Below are positions 23,756-36,305 of a stretch of DNA of 64,000 nucleotides, piece after piece; positions within the stretch are counted from its first letter, which is position 1; each line of letters starts with the position of its first letter. Source of the stretch: Otatea glauca (taxonomy: Eukaryota > Streptophyta > Magnoliopsida > Poales > Poaceae). The notes under the pieces are model-generated. The model saw nothing but the letters and a program-made list of their open reading frames with translations. It had not been told where the DNA came from and did no database searches. The translations under genes and the position numbers were made by a program. The stretch is from contig CM070711.1 in NCBI GenBank assembly GCA_036346275.1, positions 45,075,435 to 45,139,434 on the forward strand, in the 5' to 3' direction.

Positions 23756-24599
23756 TAAAGTGTCTCATGCATGAGGTGCTCGATCATGGTGATGGTGTAG
23801 GGCATGCCTCCCGCTGGACCTGCTCCCTTCTCCTCCAGTTCAGTCATCTTTGCATCAATATTTCTCAGAGTATGTAAATGAAGTCATTATATATCATACT
23901 ATGGAAAGCTAAATAGATCACTTTTGTTGTATCACAAATCTAGCCGATCCATTGCCGTCTTATTCCATGTGAATGCCGTGGCATCCTCGAGATATTGTAC
24001 ATGCATTAGCTAGTTTATACTCCTCTATTTTTGAATATGTGACATTCTATTTTTCAATTTTTATTCCTAAATACATATCATTCTACAATTTTGATCCTAC
24101 TTTTTACTATTTTTCCTTCTATAATCTCCATTTAGCTATTTTTAATGGCATTTACTATCATACATTAGAGTAAAACACACCATCTAAAAATATAAGGACC
24201 ATGTAATCAAATATCTTATGAATGGAAGGTAAAGATGCAAAAGGAAACTTGACAACTAAATCAAGCAATCAAATAAACCTCTGTAATGGTGCGATTTTTG
24301 GTGTGAGCTCTTTCGTATTCATCCACCACCACGTCTATAAAAGCTCTACTAGCCATCATGAAAGGGCACGGAGAAAAGCAATAGAGGGCGCTCCTCGTCT
24401 AGAGCGCACGCCACACACACACCACCCATCAACACACACACACGCACGGAGAAGGGCAACAACACAAGCGCAGATCAATCACAACTTCTTAAATGAAATG
24501 ACAGAAATTAGAACATGTGCAAGCCATGCCATCCAATACTAAACTTGACATTCAATGAAACATCAATTTACACCACCGTAAGAAAAAATTAACTAGTTT

Positions 24600-27500
24600 T
24601 GTGAAATATAAGCCTCACGAGTCTTCCTTGTTGGTAGGGGCCTCGGGAGGTGGCAGATGAGTATGGAAGACTTCATCGTTATTATCTGGGTCATGAAACT
24701 CGTCGTTCTTGTTGAGTACTTCCTTTACGATGAAGTAGGCGAGCTGTCACTGAATGCCTTGGATTTCATTTGGAACCAGTCCTCCCGTAGGCAAGTTCAG
24801 ACGCTATAAATAGAAAAAGTTTGTCTTAAGAGCTTATATAGAGAATGAGATGTGCAAATCAATGTGTGATGTTAGCGTGACAAACCTCTACGTCATTGTT
24901 TACTATTGTAGAGCCTAAGATTTCGTGCATGTATTGGCACACTGAAGTACCCACATAAATTTGTTCTGGCGGTTGCTTGTGGCCTCGCAAAAATTGATTA
25001 AACTTATACGACATTGAAGGAGTTATTGACTACGAGTGCGATATAGGAAAATTGTTTTTGTGCGTCATCGGAAATTTAGTACGGATTGTCGGTGATTTAT
25101 GGAAAGGGCGGTGTCTTGAGCACTTTTACAATATGCTTTGAAGGCCCTATTCACTAGACTTGTCATATCTTTGTAGTCTTTTGGATCTTTGTCCGTGGGT
25201 CCAAGATCGACATCTTGCTTTTATCGGAGTAATTACTACGAGAATCCGAGTGGAAACTACATACACATGTATGATGCCGTAGTCATTAGTCCTAAGTCGA
25301 GCAAAGAACGAGATCAACAAGTAGTTGAACTAGCTAGTGAGCCACTTACTTGAAATTGTATGGTAAAAGTATGAACTCCTTGTCTTGGAGTTTGATGAGG
25401 CGTTATATCGTAGTCCTCGACCTCCTTTGGTACTCTTTTGATTTCGGTGGCAAACCGTTCCGGATCGAGGCACGCCATCGCCCTTTGGTTCTTTTTAATT
25501 CGATCAACTCGTATCTACATAACAAATGATTTAGACATCACATTTATCGGTATTACATGAATGTAGACAATGATTTTTATATTGGACACTTACGGTGACC
25601 AAACATCTCATAAGAGACACGTCGAGGGCATCTTGATAGTACATGTTGTGCAACTCATTTGAATTCTATCATGAAGCGGCCGGTCCCTCATGGTGGAAAT
25701 GTTCCTCTCGAAAATGGCGGTGATCACCTTCGGAGTACATGTTGGTTCGATCGCTCCATATACCATTCATGTAATCGCCTTAGCTGCCTTTGTTAGACTA
25801 TGAAGCTTGAAGGGTGACAAGCGGCTTCCCAATTCGTATTTGATCTTTCTTTGACTTGTCCTTTGGAGACCGCTTTACCCTTACTTTTCTCGCACACAAC
25901 ATCATACTGCTGCAGCCGCTGACCTCGTGATATGGCTTGTCTATTTTGCCATGCCTTTAGAGGAGGTTTTAAGTCGGTCAGCTGAAGTTGTCGCACTAAC
26001 TTTTGTCTGTTGATGTGTTGGTGACGATCGTATGCGAGGTTTATTGTAGGACAGGCCGGCGAGTTCACTACTGAGAGGCCGCGGGTTCACTGCGCAGAGA
26101 GGTGGTGGTCACCTCGGGAGGGGCCGCGAGTTCACCTCGGGAGGAACAGCACTTCATGATGGTCCAAGTTGATGTCACGTTTGCGCCCTTTGGATGAATG
26201 TGTGGGCGGCACTTCCTAGAGTTGTAACCTCGTCGTTCGGGGCATTTCTAGCCCGAGGTTGGGCGGGATTAACCGTGTCCACCGGACCTTTGCGTATCCG
26301 GCGCTATCGCGAGTTGTGCAATACACCTCCTTCTTGGCATGGGTGCGCTATGCTGCATCCGGCTGAATGAATATGTTCATGACGGGCAAAGTGGTAGCAC
26401 GGTGTGGGATCATGTATGTCGTCCACGGGATAATGACCCATGTCTTGTTCTACAATTGGGGCGGATGCGCAAGCGCTGCGACGATTCGGAGGGCTGGTCG
26501 TAACAATGTTCTCGGCTTGCGGCGCTCATGGCTTGTTGTACTTGTCGTTGTACTTGTTGTTCTATTGTGCCTTGTAATTCTCGAAGCATCTTTTCCTTCA
26601 TCATTTCTATTTGACAAGCGCTTCTCTAGCTCTCTTTCGACTCTTGTAAGTGTGAAGGTGCTCGGGAATCTGTCTTCCACGGAACCTTAACCCGACACCT
26701 CGTGTCCGTCCGGGATGCTCCTTGTTTCCCGGGGCGCGTGTTAGTTCGTCGTTCTCCTATCTGGTTGGAATGTTCCTTGGGAAGACTCGACGTCTGACTC
26801 TCGGACCCTTTGTGACATTGCTTCGTCATCGCTATTTACGAAGGATAAGCCCCACGGGCGTGACACTTGCCCTCGCTAGCACGTAGTGCTTGACTCGATT
26901 TAGTAGTCGGCCAATTGACTTGTACCGATCATTGTAGTGATTACGCTTCTGCCTCTCCCATTGAGGATTTTACGGCGTACCCACCCGTACCAAGTGCGTG
27001 TGGATGGATGTTCCTTCTTAGATGTTTATGTGGTCCTCATTGGACTTCTTTCTTTGCTTCACTTTGCTTCATCGACACGAAATCATCCCAATATGGTTCT
27101 AAGTTTGGGTAGTCCCGATGGCGATCGGTTTTCTTCACATAAGTAGTATTCACTGGCCTTGAAGTTCCTCCATGCGCATCCATGGTCATCAACGCATCCC
27201 GCCGCACGCGGTGTTCATCTTCTTGGGAATTGAAGGTTTGTTTTTCGATCCATAGATCCGTTTGATGGTATCGGGCACTTTGTGCCAATCCAAAAAGTGA
27301 TTGGCACTCTCTCCCTTGCGATATACCCAGGTTGTTACGTACTTTGCTACGAACTTTGGCGGTGCAATAGGGGCCCGACACGAGACCTCCGAGATGGTAT
27401 CTGGCCTTGGGCTTCTTATTTCTTCCTCGCCACGAGGTCTTGCCACTGGTATGTCAAGATCGGCGGCAACACAGGTGGTTGGGTTGAGGTTGAGGAACCT

Positions 27501-27640
27501 ACTAGGGCTAGGGCTCGGGCTCGGGGTGGATTGCTCCTCCATATCAGCCTTGGATGTGCGAACTGAAAGAGGTAAAGTATGAATTTTGAGATTTTGGCGA
27601 TCATTTCGGTGCCTCTTCAAGGTTCCATACACTGAATTTT
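24600..27640 (-). pseudogene. Second CACTA gene: Transposase_24 domain plus Ulp1-like protease remnant
   Basis: Plant CACTA accessory protein, expected in the nucleus. Read leftward from about 27632: APPKFVAKYVTTWVYRKGES; then, in shifted frame, EDEHRVRRDALMTMDAHGG and DYPNLEPYWDDFVSMK of the Transposase_24 (Ptta/En/Spm) domain; then HPGRTRGVGLRF, the end of that domain. Farther on come NELHNMYYQDALDVSLMRC and LQDKEFILLPYNFK before a GTAAG donor, which mark an Ulp1 cysteine-protease fold. KQPPEQIYVGTSVCQYM near 24935 matches the active-site block QPPGxxLCGYYVCEFM except that the catalytic cysteine is valine. The frame ends at NKEDS just before a stop near 24617. Frameshifts are frequent. Confidence 0.8.
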
Positions 27641-28400
27641 GAGATACTATGAAATACCAATGCTAGAATCGACCCACACATAGGCACTAGGCAGTAGCAT
27701 TCCATCAAGTTGTATTCCCTCACTAGTCACTACTAACTTAACAGGAAAAATTCAATATCTTGTTGACCCATCGTTAACTATCTTTTTCTTCCATCCGAAT
27801 TATGGGATATGAAAGATAAAATATGTATGATGTAAGAAAATGCTATATTTGTAAGCACATATCTCTTTGTTGGGAAAAACAATTGCACCATTTGATCTCA
27901 CATGTGAACTGCTATTGCTTTCCCCCTTGTGCAACGATCCTGTAGGACCTAGATCAAATCGTTTTTAGCTTAAGCTACGCCAAGGCGTCAATCATTTATC
28001 TTACTATGTCTGTGAAATTTGAACAAACCATTTTCCTCCTTTAAGTAAGCTTAGATCCATGTTATAATCTAATGCCATTGTTTGGGAAAATTAATAGATA
28101 CTTTGCTTTCGATTAATACTGCATTGAGCATTACGGATACTAAATACTACCCTTTGAGATTGAAAGGAGTAATACTATGTGCTAACAAAGAAGCTTTGAT
28201 GCAAATATAGAAATGCTTTGTGGCTTGAAGTAAATGGGAATTTTCCTCCTGTTGTGGTCTATATAGAATGGTTGGCATCAATCAAAGTCCACCATCCATG
28301 GGATGCGAAATTATTATTCCAAAAATTGATGCTTAATGCAATCAGTTGTGCATTCAAATCCAAAACATCGTATATTACCATGGTTGATTACCTTGTTGGA
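27641..28400 (-). other. 5' intron region of the second gene of element A
   Basis: AT-rich sequence between the GC-rich leader and the Transposase_24 frame. On the minus strand CAACAAG is followed by GTAATC near 28400, a plausible splice donor. No coding similarity. Confidence 0.45.
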
Positions 28401-28720
28401 CTGAAACTCAGTCTGGCGTCGTCGGCGGCGTCGGTATGCGTGGCGCGGCGGCGACGGCTGGCGCTGGGCGGCGGCGTCGTCGGGGGAGGCGGCGTCGTCG
28501 AGGGCGGCGGCGCGCGGCGCAGCAAGGGGCGGCGACGGCATCAGGCGCGAGGGGCGGCGTCGTCGAGGGCGGGCGCTGCCGAGCGCGGCAGCCTTGCGCG
28601 CGATGAAGCGGGTATGTCGAGGCAGCGTCGTCGGGAGGCGGCGTCGTCGAAGCGGTCGAAGCGCGCGGGCGGCGGCCGTGGCGGCGCGGGTGCGGGGGTT
28701 TAGGAGTTTATGCGCGTCAG
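28401..28720 (-). other. GC-rich leader exon of the second gene of element A
   Basis: Very rich in GGCGGCG on the plus strand (CGCCGCC on the coding strand). It lies between a TATA-like motif and a splice donor, the same place as the GC-rich block at 58160-58670 of element B. No domain is recognisable in any frame. It may be leader sequence or a captured host exon. Confidence 0.5.
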
Positions 28721-28775
28721 AAGCGGCGGGAGTTTAAAGGTTCAGGGCACTCAGAAGATCAAGTGTATCCATTTT

Positions 28776-28786
28776 ACATATATATG
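28776..28786 (-). promoter_or_regulatory. TATA-like motif upstream of the second gene of element A
   Basis: CCATATATATG on the minus strand, immediately downstream (in transcription sense) of the internal repeat array and about 60 bp before the GC-rich leader. Confidence 0.4.
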
Positions 28787-28794
28787 GAGCATTA

Positions 28795-29035
28795 TCAGTG
28801 GCGGTTCTTCATACGAACCGCCACAGATAACTTTATCAGTGGCGGTTCGTATTAAGAACCGCCACAGATAATTTTTATTACTGGCGGTTATTCACAAGAA
28901 CCGCCACTGATACACTTATCTGTGGCGGTTCGTATAAAGAACCGCCACAGATAATTTGTATTAGTGGCGGCTATTTATATGAACCGCCACAGATTTGTGT
29001 ATCTGTGGCGGTTCTTGTGAAGAACCGCTAGTGAT
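28795..29035. repeat. Internal array of element A
   Basis: Five to six facing GTGGCGGTT / AACCGCCAC pairs with GATAA/GATAC ends, the same motif as at the element ends, but lying between the two genes and just upstream of the second one. Confidence 0.85.
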
Positions 29036-29040
29036 ATAAT

Positions 29041-29360
29041 TATCCTTATATATTAATCCATACATAATCCTAATATAGTAATATACCCTATATAATACTA
29101 ATATATTAATAACCCTATATAATCCTAATATAGTAATGACCTTACATAATCCTAATAAATATTATATACCCTATATAATCCTAATATAGTAATTACCATT
29201 TATAATTCTAATATAGTAATAAACCCTATATAATCCTAATATATTAATGACCTTTTATAATCCTAATATATTAATGACCCTATAATCCTAATACAGTAAT
29301 GATCATATATAATTCTAATATAGTACTATACCCTATGTAATCCAAATATATTAATGACCC
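29041..29360. repeat. Minisatellite, unit about 33 bp
   Basis: About ten units of CCCTATATAATCCTAATAT followed by AGTAATGA-like text, in the 3' flank of TNP2 of element A. Confidence 0.8.
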
Positions 29361-29457
29361 ACATTTCCATTACTCCACACAAATGCATAACACCATATTT
29401 CCATTACTCCATACAAATGCATATTGTTTACATCACATTGCCATTACTCGTATATAG

Positions 29458-32440
29458 CTAATTATTTTCTTTCACAATTTGCCCTTCTTCATGATCGTCG
29501 CGATGATAGGTAGCTTCCTGAGTGGTTTCTTCCTCGAGCCTGATGTTGCCATCTACGAAAGGAGGCAACTCGTCAAACTGGTTGTACTCATCCTCATCCA
29601 CGACATTCTCAACTCCGACGATCCTTCTTTTTCCCTGAAGAACTACATGGCGCTTCTTATCTGCAGGGTCGATTACATAGAAGACTTGTGCTACTTGCCC
29701 ATGAAATACGAATGGTTAAATCTCTCAGATCCGACATGTTCGATGTCCAAAGTAGTGAAGCCGTGCTTGTCCACCTTGACACCCTTTGGGAGTTGTACCC
29801 AACGACACGAAACATCGGGATCTTAAAAATACAATAGTCGAGCTCCCAAATCTCTTCTATGAACCCATAGAAGCTAGTCTTCTTCTTGCTGTGTTGTCAT
29901 AGGCATCTATCACGGACACCACTATTTTGGTAAGTGCTTTTGCTATCCCGAGATCTCGTGTAAAGGTATATCCATTTATGTCGTATCCTTGCCATGTCAA
30001 GATTGTACACGATGGCCCTTTTGCCAACCACCTCAACATAACACTCGTTTCTTTCCAGTCATATGCTCTTTGAACCAATGATTGAACAAGCGGTTATGCT
30101 CTTTTGTTACCCAAGCCTCGATCGTCCACGATTTTCCTCTCGTAGCTTATCCTTGTGCATGTCCATATACGAGGACACCTCAACCGATTTATTGCAAGGC
30201 GTGAAATGAGCTTTTGAACAATCCATGATCGTAAGAATTTGTTGATTTCCTTCCAATTGTCCCTTTCCCGGATAGCCTACCCTCATGGCGAGATCTGAGC
30301 ACTCCTACCGGTTCCACCCCTCCATGTAATCCACGCAAAACTCGATAACCTCCTCGGTTGCATAACCTTCCACAATGCGACCCTCACCGAGATCGATTGC
30401 GTACATACTTCTTCAGATACCCATGTACCTTTCGAGCGGGTACATCGATGCGAGAATACGGGGCCACATACATTTATCTCATTCACAAGGTGAACAATGA
30501 GATGAACCATTATATCGAAAAATGATGGAGGAAATACATCTCTAGGCGGCATAGTGTCTTCACCACATCATTCTCGATTCGAAAGTCCGATGGGATCGAT
30601 GACCTTACGTGAAATCGTGTTGAAGAAGAAACACAACCTCATGATTGACTCTCGGACCTTTTAGGGCAAAATACCTCTAATTGCAATAGGAAGCATTTGT
30701 GTCATCATCACATGACAATCATGAGACTTCATGCGATTAACTTCAAATCTTTCATCGACACAGTTTCTTGATGCTTGCGGAGTAACCGGATGGAACTTTC
30801 ACACCATGCAAGCATTTGCAGAGGCATTCTCTCTTTCTTGGATAGAGTGTAGCAAGTCGGGGAAGGTAAAGTCGGCCTTTCCGTTGTCTCGAGGATGTAG
30901 CTCACTCGATTTTCATATCTTCCATGTGTCCCTTCGTGCCTTCAAAGTCCTTAGTTTTGCTAGGAATATTCAGTACAAAATACCATCCTCTTTTCTCCCG
31001 TCGAATTGTTTCTTCATATTGCGGTAGGGGTGATTCTGCGAAGGAACTGCGGTGATGCATGTACACAATTTTCCTCGAGTTATTGAGCCCACACTTGCGG
31101 TTTCATCCATGCAATGGGGCATGCTTTGGCCCTTTACGATCTGACCGGATAGGTTACCAAGGGCAGGGAAATCATTGATGGTGCAAAACAACAATGCGCG
31201 TAGGGTGAAGTACTCTCGCTTGTACTCATCCCATACCTGTACACCTTCGTTCCACAGTATCACTAGATCTTCCACCAATGGTTGTAGGTATACATCAATA
31301 TCATGGCAGGTTGTCTCGGCCCTTGGATAGCGGCGACATCATAATGTACTTTCGTTTCATACACAACCAAGGAGGAAGGTTGTAGATACAGAGAGTCACG
31401 GGCCAAGTGCTATGAATACTACTCATGTTACCGAAAGGATTTATTCCATCCGTACTCAATCCAAACCTTATATTCCTCGGTTCATTCCCGAAGTCATTCC
31501 TAAAGAGCCTATCGATGGTTCTCCATTGGCGTAATCAGCAGGTGTCTCGACTTTCCATCCCTTTACGCTCTTACGAGTGCCATCGCATCAATTGGGCATG
31601 CTTTTGTTTCCAAATAAGCGCTTCAACCGAGGTATTACCGGTAAATACCACACCACTTTAGCGGAGCTCCTTTCTTCACCACGGTGCCCTCATTGTCATG
31701 GCCTTTACGCTTGTATCGCGATGATTTGCACATGGACATACATGCATGTCTCAGTATACTCTTTGCGATAGAGTATACAATCGTTTGGACATGCATGTAT
31801 TCTTTCTACTTCAATCCCAATGGACATACAACCTTCTTAGCTAAATAAGTGGTTATCGGCAATACGTTTCCATCTGGAAGCATGTCCGCTAAGAGATGTA
31901 ATAGCTCAGTGAAACTTTTATCGGACCAACCATTGCTTGCCTTCAATTTTAGAAGTGAAAGCACGGTGTGCAACTTTGTGTATTCCTCCTTGCAACCCGG
32001 GAACAAAGGTGTGTCGAGTCGTCAACAAACCCTTGAATTGATTAAACTCTCTCGACTAGTGTAGTTCCCTACGCATCGCGCAACATCGAGCAAGATTATT
32101 ATCGTCATCAATGTCCAACCTATCCTCATTAGATCCATAACTGATGTCAGTTGCCATAATGCCTTCTCCATCATCCAATACGTTATCACCTTCATGTATG
32201 TTTTCCTCTTCACCGTGACTTGTCCAACGTGTATAGCCAAGTACAAAACCCCTTCGAATCAAGTGCAAGTGGATGTGCTCTTTGTCTGAAAACATTTTCT
32301 CATTCTTGCAATCAATGCATGGACAATGTATGTACTCCGCCTTCTTGTGCAACTTGTTCTCCTCAGTGGCTCTTAAGCGGATACCCGTCGATGTAATCTC
32401 TACAGTAAGCAGTTCGCATTGTACATCCATCTCGGTCCAT
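29458..32440 (-). pseudogene. TNP2-type CACTA transposase of element A, frameshifted
   Basis: Transposase that would cut and join the element ends. The ATG at 32438-32440 opens MDR and, after one lost base, WMYNA, the typical start. TTTTAG precedes it, so a leader intron probably ends exactly at the ATG. Blocks in order: CPCIDCKNEKMF, RRGFVLGYTRWTSHGEEE (N-terminal domain), SDKSFTELLHLLADMLPDGN, CTINDFPALGNLSGQ (Tnp2 domain), a DUF4218 part with FFDIMVHLIVHLVNEINVCG, and a C-terminal DUF4216 part with AQVFYVIDPADKKRHVVL and YNQFDELPPFVDG. It ends ENN-TAG at 29458. Frames change many times. Full length at domain level, but not translatable as it stands. Confidence 0.9.
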
Positions 32441-32460
32441 CTAAAATTAATTAACATATA

Positions 32461-33010
32461 AAAATTGATTAAAAACTAATCTAATTACTTATCATCTAAA
32501 TGAGCTAGATAATAAATTCATCATCTAAAAATGATGAGCATCCACCTACCAAATTAGCTAAAATTTCATGTATATTAATATCCAATAATCTTAATTAAAT
32601 AAATTTAATATATGTCCACACTAATGGAACCAAATTAATAGTAATTAAAAAACTAATCTGAATACTTTTCCTGTAAAGAAGCTAGATAATAAATTCATCA
32701 TCTAAAAATGATGAGCACCCACCTACCAAATTAACTAAAATTTCATTTATATTAATACCCAATAATCTTAATTAAATAAAGTTATTATATGCAAGATGTA
32801 TATGTCCGTACACTAATGGAACCAAATTAATAGTAATTAAAAAACTAATCTAATTACTTATCATCTAAAGGAGCTAGATAATAAATTCATATATATGCAA
32901 GATGTATATGTCCGTACACTAATAGAACCCAATTAATAGTAATTAAAAAACCAATCTAATTACTTATCATCTAAAGGAGCTAGATAATAAATTCATCATG
33001 TATCAAATTA
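32461..33010 (-). repeat. Tandem repeat in the 5' intron of TNP2, element A
   Basis: Four units begin near 32469, 32645, 32836 and 32942 with AAAAACTAATCTAATTACTT and continue GAGCTAGATAATAAATTCAT. Spacing is about 106-190 bp because of internal deletions. Confidence 0.8.
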
Positions 33011-33365
33011 ACTTAAAATGCAATTAATATTAAATATATGCTTAATCATAATTCATCATCTATAAAAGGAACACAACATCATCTAATGAACCTAGCTAGT
33101 AAATAAATTCATCAACTACAAAATGGTAGCTAAATAAAAATAAACAAAATCTAAACTTTTCATCTCATCTACATATAAACCCTAATTAAACTTGGTTTAA
33201 AAATTAAATTGCAACAAGATTAACACAAATCAAGAGAGGAGAAAAAATAACTCACCAAGGAACAACTAGAGGAAGTACAAGCACAAGAATTGGAGAAAAC
33301 GAAATCAAATTTAGAAGTTTTGGTTTGCTCTCTGGAGGAAGAAGACCGGTCACGCATCGACCACC

Positions 33366-33373
33366 TATTTATA
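33366..33373 (-). promoter_or_regulatory. TATA box of the TNP2 promoter, element A
   Basis: TATAAATA on the minus strand, abutting the right terminal array and upstream of the TNP2 leader. Confidence 0.6.
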
Positions 33374-33383
33374 GGCAATATTA

Positions 33384-33788
33384 TCAGTGGCGGTTTTTAA
33401 CTAGAACCGCCACTGATAACATTATCCGTGGCGGTTCTATCCTCGAACCGCCACTGATAATTCATTATCAGTGGCGGTTCGAGGATAGAACCGCCACGGA
33501 TAATCCAATAGAATCAGTGGCGGTTGGAGGATAGCACCGCCACTGATAACCTAGTTATCAGTGACGGTTCTAGCCTCCAACCGCCATCGATGTATGTGTT
33601 ATCGATGGCGGTTCTATCCTCGAGCCGCCATCGATAATTCATTATCAGTGGCGGTTCGAGGATAGAACCGCCAGTGATATTCTTCCCGCCATTTTCAATA
33701 TAGAACCGCCACTGATAATTATATTTGTGACGGTTCGGAAAAACCCGCCACAAATAGACCGTCACCTATTGCAGGTTTTGGCGTAGTG
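33384..33788. repeat. Right terminal array and terminus of element A
   Basis: About eight facing GTGGCGGTT / AACCGCCACTGATAA pairs, a few with CATCGATAA cores, then the terminus ending GGCGTAGTG. Confidence 0.85.
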
Positions 33789-33794
33789 TCGCAA

Positions 33795-34520
33795 ATTAAG
33801 TTTCCAGAACTCCATCCTGATACTTGGGCTTCATATGTTATTGATGAGAAGCTTTTCCCTGGTGAGCACATTTCTTTCTCTCTGTGGGATGTGGGCAATT
33901 TGGAATGCACGTAAAGAAAACATGGAGAATCAACGAGAAGTTTGTTTCAATCGGTGAGATAGGAAAGGAATGTGGCCTCTGATCTAATGCAAATTCATAA
34001 ACCGCAGACGCGAGTGCCATCTGATGCTAGGTCTCACCCTCTTGGCGCCCCTGAGACAGGTTCTCTAAAGGTTTAACATAGATGGAGCGTTTTATACTCC
34101 CTTCGGTTCACAAAACTTATCAGTTTGAAATACATGTAGTTAAACTTTTAAAACTTTAGCTATCGATACACTTTTAAATATTTAGATTGGATACGTGAAA
34201 TTATATATATAGATTCGTCTCGAAACGTACTTTCATTATATTATAATTTTTTTGGATTTTTTAAATATATTACAACAGAAATTAGTGATCAAAATTGAGT
34301 TTTTAAAGCCATGTCGATATTCAAAAATAACAATTATTTGTCACAAGAAGGAATAATACAAAAGACCAAGATGCTATTGGGGCCATCATTATGAACGTGG
34401 ATGGAAATTTCATCGTCGCAAGAGCGACATGCTATGACCATATGACTAATATGTTAACTGCTGAGGCGCTTGCTGTTGGTGATGGGGCCAGTGTCACTCT
34501 TACAACAGTGTCCAAAAAAT
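33795..34520 (+). pseudogene. RNase H-like (non-LTR retroelement type) remnant, split by a MITE
   Basis: Plant LINE-type RNase H fragment. Fragments in shifting frames read WASYVIDEKLFPGEH, MWAIWNARKENMENQ and NIDGAFYTP before the MITE, then DAIGAIIMNVDGNFIVARA and MLTAEALAVGDGASV after it. These follow the order of the reverse-transcriptase-associated RNase H domain (KxNxDGAF, then G-x-RDxxG, then AEALAxxxG). The MITE at 34097 lies between the first strand and the GxxxRD part. No reverse transcriptase is seen to the left, because element A starts there. Confidence 0.65.
34097..34353. mobile_element. Stowaway-like (Tc1/mariner) MITE
   Basis: Left end CTCCCTTCGGTTCACA preceded by TA. The right end, inverted, is TTCCTTCTTGTGACA, followed by TA. 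About 257 bp and AT-rich with no coding capacity. The TIRs have diverged, so the exact right boundary may be off by a few bases. Confidence 0.65.
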
Positions 34521-34880
34521 TTTACTGAATAGAACACCTCGAATCCGAGTTAGATTTTGACACCCGTATCCGATTCTATATAGTATTTTGTGTATTCAAA
34601 AAATTTTGCCGAATCAAAATCGAATACCCTAAATCCGATTAATGCGCCTCGCAAGCCTTAGTCCCTCCTTAGAAGAATTCTGGCTTTCATGGCATGGAGG
34701 TTTCCTGTTCTTGCAGATGTTTAGGAGTTGGGTAGGAGTTTTTCTGATTTAAGTAAATTTCACAGACCTCTAGCTTTTATGGTCACGGACTCACGGTAGC
34801 AGAAAACCAGTGAGTTTTTGGCACACTAGGCAAGTGACCACGGCGTGTCACGCCGCGACATCTGCTCGACACACAAACAA
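34521..34880. other. Spacer, nothing recognised
   Basis: A short repeated phrase (AATCCGATT / TATCCGATT) occurs near 34545-34640. No gene. Confidence 0.35.
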
Positions 34881-34889
34881 ATCGAGAAA

Positions 34890-35824
34890 ACGTGTGCTTG
34901 CCGCTTCCCACATGAGCAAATCGAGGAAAGACGCGATGTAAACTTTTTTTTCCGAAAAAAGACCTAAACCTAGTAGTAAAAAAACCGCAAAATGACCTAA
35001 ACGTAGCACTTGCGTAATGCAAAAAAACGCAAAAAAGACATAAACGTAATATGTTTTTTTCAAAAAAAGGATCCAACCGTATTTTGGTTTCCGAAAAAGG
35101 ACCTAAACGTAATACAAAAAAAAGCAAAAGGACCTAAATGTAGCACATAGTTTTTTGTTTTTTTCCGAAAAAGGACCTAAACGTAGTACAAAAAAACCGC
35201 AAAAGGACCTAAACGTAGCACCTGCGTAATGCTAAGAAACGCAAAAAGGACATAAACGTAATATGTTTTTTGCAAAAAAAGGACCCAACCGTATTTTTTC
35301 CCAAAAAGGACCTAAACGTAATACAAAAAAATGCAGAAGGACCTAAACATAGCACATAGTTTTTGTTTCCATAGAAAGGACCTAACATTTTTTTCCGAAA
35401 AAGGATCTAAACGTAATTTTGATTTTCCCAAGAAGGACCCGAGCGCAATGCTTAAAAACGCAAAAAGGGCATAAACGTAATATATATTCTTTTTTAAAAA
35501 AAGGATCAAACCGTATTTTTTTCTAAAAAAGGATCTAAACGTAATTTTTTTCACAAAAAAGGACCCGAGTGTAATTTGTTTTCGGCATAGCTCAAGCCGC
35601 GAGCCGAGCCGACGCTCTCCCGGCTCAAACGCACCGGAGGCCAGGAAACCTGCCAACAATAGGAGAGGTTTTATTTCCCGAAAAAGGACCAAACGTAATT
35701 TTTTTTTCTCAAAAAAGGACTCGAGCGTAATTTTTTTCCCGGCTTGGCTCGAGCCGCGAGCCGAGCCGGCGCTCTCCGGACTCAAACGAACGGGAGGTCA
35801 AGAAACATGCCAACAATAGGAGAG
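34890..35824. repeat. Degenerate minisatellite of GGACCTAAACGTA units
   Basis: Some 25 or more spaced copies of (C)CGAAAAAAGGACCTAAACG(T/C)A, separated by A-rich or T-rich runs. The blocks 35580-35690 and 35735-35830 are near-duplicates (GCCGCGAGCCGAGCC and CAACAATAGGAGAGG). Minus-strand open frames reading FRSFF, LGSFF and similar are repeat artefacts. Confidence 0.8.
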
Positions 35825-35829
35825 GTTTT

Positions 35830-36058
35830 TGTTGAGGAACCTCGCTATCGAATAGTCCGGGGTTCCCGAACAGATCTGAATTGGAGAACAGAAAGACAAG
35901 AGAGACACAGGTTTAGGGAGAGTGACGACAGAATACTTTATTGCTTCCTGATTGCTTGTACATAGGGGGGACCCCCCTCCTCCTTATATAGTAGTCGCCT
36001 AGGGTTTCGGCTAAGAGACCATCGTGGGCTTTTCATTGGGCCACGTGGTTTCCCAACA
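35830..36058 (-). repeat. 3' LTR of the copia element
   Basis: 229 bp, TG...CA ends. The adjoining CTCCCCCTTGGG (36059-36070) is the complement of the polypurine tract, confirming that this is the 3' LTR of a minus-strand element. Confidence 0.9.
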
Positions 36059-36305
36059 CTCCCCCTTGGGCCCTTTGCCGCGAGATGCATATGCCTCATT
36101 AAAACTCGGAAAAACTCGGTGGAAAAATACTTGGAGAAAGAGTACATAGCATACGCTTCTCGTGTGTTGCACGAATTGCCTCGTTAAAACCTTATGCAAG
36201 AAAACTTCATGAAAAACTTGCTAAGGAAAAAGAGTACAATTCACCCAAACTTCAACTACTAATCTTCGAGATTCATGTTGGGTACTCAAGATTCATATTC
36301 GAGAT

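Larger units (their letters stand above)
23032..33788 (-). mobile_element. Complete CACTA (En/Spm) transposon A, 10.8 kb
   Basis: Begins CACTACACTAAAAAACG and ends GGTTTTGGCGTAGTG, giving inverted termini CACTAC(A/G)C(T/C)AAAA. The 3-bp duplication TCG flanks it at 23029-23031 and 33789-33791. Three arrays of AACCGCCAC(T/A)GATAA repeats in both orientations lie at the left end, in the middle and at the right end. Two genes are read leftward: TNP2 (right half) and a Transposase_24/Ulp1-like gene (left half). Both are frameshifted, so the copy looks inactive, but both ends are intact and could be mobilised in trans. Confidence 0.95.

Noticed and set aside
23047..29035. CRISPR-like arrays of short palindromic repeats
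   Set aside because: Spacing is irregular, units occur in both orientations, there are no cas genes, and the arrays sit inside CACTA termini of a plant genome.
34783..35785. Minus-strand ORFs of 114 and 157 codons reading repeated FRSFF / LGSFF
   Set aside because: Translation of a minisatellite.
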